Shown: positions 53,533 through 57,977 of the stretch, one piece after another | How the letters are laid out: each line of letters starts with the position of its first letter | How positions within the stretch are numbered: the first letter of the stretch is position 1 | Origin: CBINFS01 sp966250015 | GTDB lineage: Bacteria; Bacteroidota; Rhodothermia; Rhodothermales; DASSAV01 | NCBI GenBank assembly: GCA_966250015.1 | Contig: CBINFS010000022.1 | Coordinates: forward strand, 1-57,977 | DNA length: 57,977 nucleotides | Direction of reading: 5' to 3' | The notes under the pieces: generated by a model | Seen by the model: the letters and a program-made list of their open reading frames with translations, nothing else | What the model was told of the DNA's origin: nothing | Databases searched by the model: none | Program-made: the position numbers and the translations under genes

Positions 53533-55032
53533 ATGAGACAAATCAAGGAATACTGTGGCGTTTTCGGGATCTTCAACCATCCGAACGCCTCACGGCTCAT
53601 TTATTACGGTCTACACGCCTTGCAGCATCGCGGGCAGGAATCTGCCGGCATCGTCACATTGACGTACGACGAAGAGCGTAAGCGGCACGTCATGCCGTTC
53701 CACAAGGACGCCGGCCTCGTGCTCGACGTTTTCAGCGACGTCAGCATCTTCGATACCAAGCTGCTTGGCGACGCCGGGATCGGCCACAACCGGTACTCCA
53801 CGAGCGGCTCCGCCAACAACAAGGACAACTTCCAGCCGCTCGTCGTCCACTATCACGGTGGAAACCTCGCACTCGCCCACAACGGCAACCTCACCAACGC
53901 CCGCGAGCTCCGCAGGGCTTTCAGCGAGCGCGGTACACTCTTTCAGACGACCGCCGACAGCGAGATGATCCTCCACCTGATCGCCCAGAGCCCGCGCCAG
54001 CGACAGATCGACCAGATCTTCGACGCCCTCACCCAGCTCGAAGGCGCCTTCTCGCTCGCGATCCTCACCGACGACAAGCTGATCGCCGTCCGGGACCAGA
54101 ATGGCTTCCGGCCGCTCGCCCTCGGACGCATCGAATACACCTCCCCGCAGAGCGGCACCGCCTACTGCGTGGCCAGCGAAACCTGCGCTTTCGACCTCAT
54201 CGGCGCGGAGTACGTCCGCGACATCGAACCCGGCGAAGTGCTCGTCATCGACCGCGAAGGCTGCCAGACCGGGCAGTTCACCAGTCTCTTCCTGCCCCGG
54301 AATAACGGCGTCAGCCAGTGCGTCTTCGAGTACGTCTACTTCTCCCGGCCCGACTCCAAGATCTTCGGCGAGATGGTCGATAAGGTCCGGCGCAAGATCG
54401 GCAAGCAGCTCGCGCACGACGCCCCCGTTCCGGCCGTCAAGCCCGGCGAAAAGCAACCCATCGTGATCTCGGTGCCGGACTCGTCGAACACCGCCACGCT
54501 CGGGTACGTCAGCGAGTGCCAGAAGCTGGGCTATCGCTGCCGGTACGAAATCGGCCTCATCCGTAATCACTACGTCGGCCGCACATTTATCTCCCCCGGA
54601 CAGAACACCCGCGAGCTGAAAGTCCGCACCAAGTTCAACACCGTCGAAGGCGTGCTGAAGGACCGCATCGTCGTGCTCGTCGACGACTCGATCGTACGCG
54701 GAACGACCGCCAAGCTCCTCGTCAAGATGATCCGGGACGCCGGCGCCAAAGAGGTACACTTCCGTATCGCCTCCCCGCCGGTCATCAGCCCGTGTTTCTA
54801 CGGAATGGACTTCCCGAGCTTCGAGGAGCTCTTTGCAAACCAGTTCGAGTCCATCGACGACATGGCGAAGTGGCTCGGCGCCGACTCGCTCGCGTACCTG
54901 TCGGTCGAGGGCATGATGAAGGCCGTCGCCGAAGCCAACCCGGGCAAGCACGGCTACTGCGACGCCTGCTTCACCGCAAACTACCCGGTCCCGGTAGAGA
55001 TGGGCGTCACGAAGGAAGAAAACGAGTGGTAA
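53533..55032 (+). CDS. purF: Amidophosphoribosyltransferase
   Basis: A 499-residue protein. A seven-residue propeptide (MRQIKEY) precedes the catalytic Cys8 (CGVFG), as in PurF. The glutaminase part has RYSTSGSANNKDNFQPL and the PRPP-binding loop is VLVDDSIVRGTT. The enzyme makes 5-phosphoribosylamine from PRPP and glutamine, the first committed step of purine synthesis. No other pur genes are next to it. Confidence 0.97.
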   Translation: MRQIKEYCGVFGIFNHPNASRLIYYGLHALQHRGQESAGIVTLTYDEERKRHVMPFHKDAGLVLDVFSDVSIFDTKLLGDAGIGHNRYSTSGSANNKDNFQPLVVHYHGGNLALAHNGNLTNARELRRAFSERGTLFQTTADSEMILHLIAQSPRQRQIDQIFDALTQLEGAFSLAILTDDKLIAVRDQNGFRPLALGRIEYTSPQSGTAYCVASETCAFDLIGAEYVRDIEPGEVLVIDREGCQTGQFTSLFLPRNNGVSQCVFEYVYFSRPDSKIFGEMVDKVRRKIGKQLAHDAPVPAVKPGEKQPIVISVPDSSNTATLGYVSECQKLGYRCRYEIGLIRNHYVGRTFISPGQNTRELKVRTKFNTVEGVLKDRIVVLVDDSIVRGTTAKLLVKMIRDAGAKEVHFRIASPPVISPCFYGMDFPSFEELFANQFESIDDMAKWLGADSLAYLSVEGMMKAVAEANPGKHGYCDACFTANYPVPVEMGVTKEENEW

Positions 55033-55097
55033 GATACAGGCGGAGCGCTCCGGCTCCCCATGCTACGCTGCCTTCTGCCGGCGTTATTTAAACGCGC

Positions 55098-56189
55098 ATG
55101 AAGACCACACACCGTTTCGTCTGCGGGAATGCAGCGGACCTGAGCTTCCTCCCCGACCGCTCCATCTCACTCGTCGTCACGTCCCCTCCCTATCCCATGA
55201 TCGAGATGTGGGACGAGGACTTCGCCCGTCACGACGAAGGGATTCTCGATGCATTTCGACGCGGTGCACCCTTCGAAGCTTGGGAGCGCATGCACCGACA
55301 GCTCGACGGCGTCTGGCACGAGGTCGCGCGCGTCCTGATCGACGGGGGTATTGCATGCATCAACATTGGAGATGCCACCCGGACGATCGACGGCACGTTT
55401 CAGCTTTTCCCCAATCACACGCGAGTGGCTGGCACGTTTCTGCGGCTCGGAATGCAGGCGCTGCCCGCCATCATCTGGCGGAAGCAAACCAACGCACCCA
55501 ACAAGTTCATGGGCTCCGGCATGCTCCCTCCCGGCGCGTACGTGACCCTCGAACACGAATACGTTCTCGTCTTTCGCAAGGGCGGGAAACGAGCGTTCAC
55601 GTCGACCCGCGAAAAGGCCATCCGCGCTGAAAGCGCCTACTTCTGGGAAGAACGCAACCAGTGGTTCTCCGACGTCTGGACCGACCTGAAAGGCACCCGC
55701 CAGGAGCTCGACCACACCGACCTCCGCTCGCGCAACGCCGCCTTCCCATTCGACCTCCCCTACCGCCTCATCCAGATGTTCTCCGTGAAGTACGACATGG
55801 TCCTCGACCCCTTCGTCGGTACCGGCACGACGCTGTTCGCCGCTGCCGCATCCGAGCGAAACAGCATCGGCGTCGACCTCGAACCGGCTTTCGGCGAAGT
55901 GATTTTTAATCAGCTGGATGGGCTCGCAGCCAGGCTCAACACGTATCCGTTAAAGCGCCTGAAAGACCACGATCGCTTCGTCGCACAACACCGGACAGAA
56001 AATGGCCACGAAGCAGTGAAGTACGTCAACGAAGTGCACGGCGTACCGGTTAAAACCCGCCAGGAAGTCCACCTCACGCTTCGCACCCTCTCCGGCATAC
56101 AGCGACATGAGGACTCCTTCGAAGTAACGTATGGCGATCCGGTCCGGCTATCCCAAAAACAAGCATCCCGCTCACATACAGCCGTGTAA
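55098..56189 (+). CDS. DNA methyltransferase, probably N4-cytosine/N6-adenine type
   Basis: A 363-residue enzyme. Motif IV is TSPPYP (28-33) and motif I is DPFVGTGTT, downstream of it, so a beta-class order (IV before I). TSPPY favours cytosine-N4 methylation, but N6 is not excluded. A central segment (GMQALPAIIWRKQTNAPNKF) resembles the target recognition region. No restriction endonuclease gene lies beside it, so an orphan methyltransferase (regulatory or phage-defence remnant) is likely. It is convergent with the DUF3078 gene across 8 bp. Confidence 0.88.
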   Translation: MKTTHRFVCGNAADLSFLPDRSISLVVTSPPYPMIEMWDEDFARHDEGILDAFRRGAPFEAWERMHRQLDGVWHEVARVLIDGGIACINIGDATRTIDGTFQLFPNHTRVAGTFLRLGMQALPAIIWRKQTNAPNKFMGSGMLPPGAYVTLEHEYVLVFRKGGKRAFTSTREKAIRAESAYFWEERNQWFSDVWTDLKGTRQELDHTDLRSRNAAFPFDLPYRLIQMFSVKYDMVLDPFVGTGTTLFAAAASERNSIGVDLEPAFGEVIFNQLDGLAARLNTYPLKRLKDHDRFVAQHRTENGHEAVKYVNEVHGVPVKTRQEVHLTLRTLSGIQRHEDSFEVTYGDPVRLSQKQASRSHTAV

Positions 56190-56197
56190 ATGCCGCA

Positions 56198-57136
56198 CTA
56201 GATCAGCTTGAACGAGAAGCTCAGCGCAAAGACCTCCCGCATCTGGATGGCTTTCTTGTAGTCCTCGTCGTAGATGAGGTCCACCGTCAGGTTCACCGCC
56301 AGCCACGAGTTCACCTTCATCGCGAGGTTGTTCTCCCAGATCACGTCCGGCACGTCGGCCTCGACGATCGCGGCGAAGACGTTCAGGTTCGATTCCAGCG
56401 CGACGTTGTCGACGATCTCCCGTTTGAAGTTTGTCCGCGACTCGATACCAAGCTCGAGCTTGACGGGCCGGGTGTACCCTTCACCCATGTACGAAGGGCG
56501 GAAGCGCCGGATCGTAACCAGCGTTTCCTTGCCGCCGATACCGATCCGCTGCGTGAACCAGGGCGCAGGGTCGTACGTGAGACCAATCGTCTGGGTCGCC
56601 GAAAGCGGCGCGAGGAAGTCCGACACCTTGAATGGCGGTTCCCGGTCCCCTTTCTTCTTGTATTCGTAGCCCGGAGCGAACTGCGTGCGTATCTGTGCGG
56701 CTACCGTAGGATTGAAATGCCTGAAGAAACCGTCCCCTTTATACTGGAGGGCAGAGCTGAGGTGGATCAGGTCGTCGGCCTTCCGGAAATCGAGCGTGTC
56801 CTGCTTGACGACCCCGTAAGCAAGCCGCATCTCGTGCTTTTGCTGCCACGCGCCCTGCGTCCGAACGGCGTTGCCGTCCAGCCGCGTCGTAGCCGCCAGC
56901 GAGTTTACACCGCCCTTCGACCAGTTCCGGTACCCCGTTTGTGCGGCAGACAGCCGGCTTATCAGCTCCTTGTTCCAGACCGGCTTCTTCACCGAATCGG
57001 GCGTGGCTTCCTGGCCCATAACCGGCCCGACAACCCACACCGCCATCAAGATCAGGATCCCCAATCCTCGGATGTACACCCCCCACAACCCGGACCGGCC
57101 GCTTCTAATCGACCCGATTCTTTCGACACTCCTCAC
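56198..57136 (-). CDS. DUF3078 outer-membrane beta-barrel protein
   Basis: A 312-residue protein from GTG 57136; an in-frame GTG at 57079 (MYIRGLGILILMAVWVVG) would give a shorter and more typical signal peptide. Mature part: WNKELISRLSAAQTGYRNWS, KGGVNSLAATTRLDG, then alternating beta strands to FALSFSFKLI. The aromatic C-terminal residue region is typical of outer-membrane barrels. The DUF3078 pattern is common in Bacteroidota; the function is unknown. Confidence 0.82.
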   Translation of the reverse strand: MRSVERIGSIRSGRSGLWGVYIRGLGILILMAVWVVGPVMGQEATPDSVKKPVWNKELISRLSAAQTGYRNWSKGGVNSLAATTRLDGNAVRTQGAWQQKHEMRLAYGVVKQDTLDFRKADDLIHLSSALQYKGDGFFRHFNPTVAAQIRTQFAPGYEYKKKGDREPPFKVSDFLAPLSATQTIGLTYDPAPWFTQRIGIGGKETLVTIRRFRPSYMGEGYTRPVKLELGIESRTNFKREIVDNVALESNLNVFAAIVEADVPDVIWENNLAMKVNSWLAVNLTVDLIYDEDYKKAIQMREVFALSFSFKLI

Positions 57137-57395
57137 GACGAATTACAGGAAACCCAACGAATGAACTCACACTGCAGGTCGCCCTGAATTCATCGTAGCC
57201 GGACGCGCTGCCCTAAAAAAGTAGTGATCCGGGCGTAAACATACCATGAAGAAGGGAGAAGTATGAAGCCTGAGAGGTTTGTGGAAGGGCTTTTCTTACT
57301 CACTCGGCTTTTAATGCGGAGGTGCTTTCAGGTGTTTAATTCCATCTGTGGTCCGTGAAGGGCACATTCAGTTTTGGTTAAAAGAGGCGATGTAT

Positions 57396-57600
57396 GAACC
57401 CCGGCTCGGCGGCCGTGATGACGTTCTGTTAAGGTATTGACGCGACAAATGGATACTTCCTTATTAGCCTAAACCCTAAAGTGATACGTCATCTCCGCGA
57501 AGGCGGAGATCCAGGAAAACATACGGGCTTCCTCCACCTTTCTGCCTTAAATAATCCGCGCGTGGATCCCGGCTCGGGGGCCGGAATGACGGGTTTTTGG
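57396..57600. repeat. Composite repeat modules near right end
   Basis: Module A at 57396-57423 (tgaaccccggctcggcggcc) and again at 57562-57594 (gtggatcccggctcgggggc), with a B/C-type palindrome at 57485-57515 (cgtcatctccgcgaaggcgg). Module order is disrupted relative to copies 1 and 3. With the flanking repeats this fills the gene-free 57137-57977 stretch. Confidence 0.75.
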
Positions 57601-57716
57601 GATGTTGCTTAATGAAAAAGTGCAGCCAATGCAAAGGTTCGCCGCATTGTTTTATCCCGGCACCAATTCCGAAATCGCCGGGTTGTGCGTCGAGGATCCA
57701 TCGCGTGTTTAGCGAA
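57585..57716. repeat. Right-end inverted copy of the left terminal repeat
   Basis: Its reverse complement matches bases 1-125 of the window, beginning ttcgctaaacacgcgatgga. It then continues with ccgggataaaac and cattggctgc. A short ORF overlapping it is not conserved between the copies and is not treated as a gene. Confidence 0.75.
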
Positions 57717-57874
57717 CGGCGCGTTTTGCGTATTGCTAAGCTGAAGGGTTCTGCCGCAAGCGCCGTTCTGTACGGGCCGTGGGTATCTTGGGGATGAGAT
57801 GGATCCGTGCGTTTCGATTTCAAAGGGGTTTTCTCCTTCTCTTTTGACCCGGCAAAAGAGAAGGAAATACAAGG

Positions 57875-57977
57875 ATCTACCCCTCAGTCGCTTCGCGACG
57901 GCTCCCCTGTCCAGGGGAGCAATTCTTTCAATCACCGTTGGAGACAACCAGAATGGCTGCACTTCGGGAAGATCCCT
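57875..57977. repeat. Right-edge copy of the second repeat class, inverted
   Basis: The sequence ctacccctcagtcgcttcgc, then ccaggggagcaattctttca, tcaccgttggagacaac and gggaagatccct is homologous to the reverse complement of about 13275-13395. The window stops inside it at aagatccct. Confidence 0.75.

Noticed and set aside
57597..57962. Short ORFs at the right end
   Set aside because: They overlap the terminal repeats, are not conserved in the left-end copy, and carry no recognisable domain.

Overview
The window looks like a chromosomal piece of a high-GC member of the Bacteroidota/Rhodothermota group, most like Rhodothermia. This is inferred from family content: a TonB-dependent receptor with an N-terminal carboxypeptidase-regulatory-like domain paired with a DUF4249-type lipoprotein, a DUF3078 outer-membrane barrel protein, a CRTAC1-type FG-GAP/UnbV lipoprotein, a tricorn-like peptidase, TAnnTTTG-type promoter boxes and only sporadic Shine-Dalgarno sequences. 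No rRNA, tRNA, CRISPR array or transposase gene was found. Both ends of the window lie inside dispersed repeats that are inverted copies of each other, so it is probably a complete contig whose assembly stopped at repeats.

Layout. 1-0.76 kb: repeats and an 18-bp palindrome upstream of a cytoplasmic hybrid histidine kinase. 2.5-7.2 kb: membrane protein, outer-membrane receptor/lipoprotein pair, lipoprotein. 7.3-12.0 kb: NAD(P)-binding protein, alpha/beta hydrolase and a large AAA-LuxR regulator, all on the minus strand. 12.3-17.4 kb: YhbY, a 45-residue membrane peptide, a long repeat block, a tricorn-like peptidase and a cold-shock protein that share a bidirectional terminator. 17.6-23.4 kb: a compact minus-strand operon of phage structural genes (XkdF-like protease, capsid, small head proteins, two large tail- or fibre-like proteins, a membrane protein) without portal, terminase, tape measure, integrase or lysis enzyme. 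24-33.6 kb: receiver protein, TAT-exported Gfo/Idh/MocA oxidoreductase, a candidate structured RNA, cytochrome c lipoprotein, a five-PAS histidine kinase, a subtilase lipoprotein and a VKOR-DsbA fusion. 33.8-36.5 kb: small proteins, a MarR-DoxX unit sharing an 18-bp operator, and a SLATT-like membrane protein. 36.7-43.3 kb: CRTAC1-like lipoprotein, P-loop kinase, BON-LysM protein, dodecin, HrpB helicase. 43.4-48.7 kb: SDR, a decayed NTase-HEPN pair, mazG-murJ, ssb, and a frameshifted GxxExxY gene bracketed by inverted repeats. 48.7-57.1 kb: DMT and sodium symporters, a CorC/CNNM protein, a YfiM-like lipoprotein, purF, an apparently orphan DNA methyltransferase and a DUF3078 protein.

Most of the window is ordinary housekeeping and envelope biology. 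The notable parts are the ordered composite repeat family scattered through the intergenic spaces, the orphan phage capsid cassette, the MarR-DoxX operator pair, the nested-stem RNA candidate near 25.8 kb, and two small mobile or toxin-like genes caught in decay. All assignments come from reading the sequence; no database search was run.
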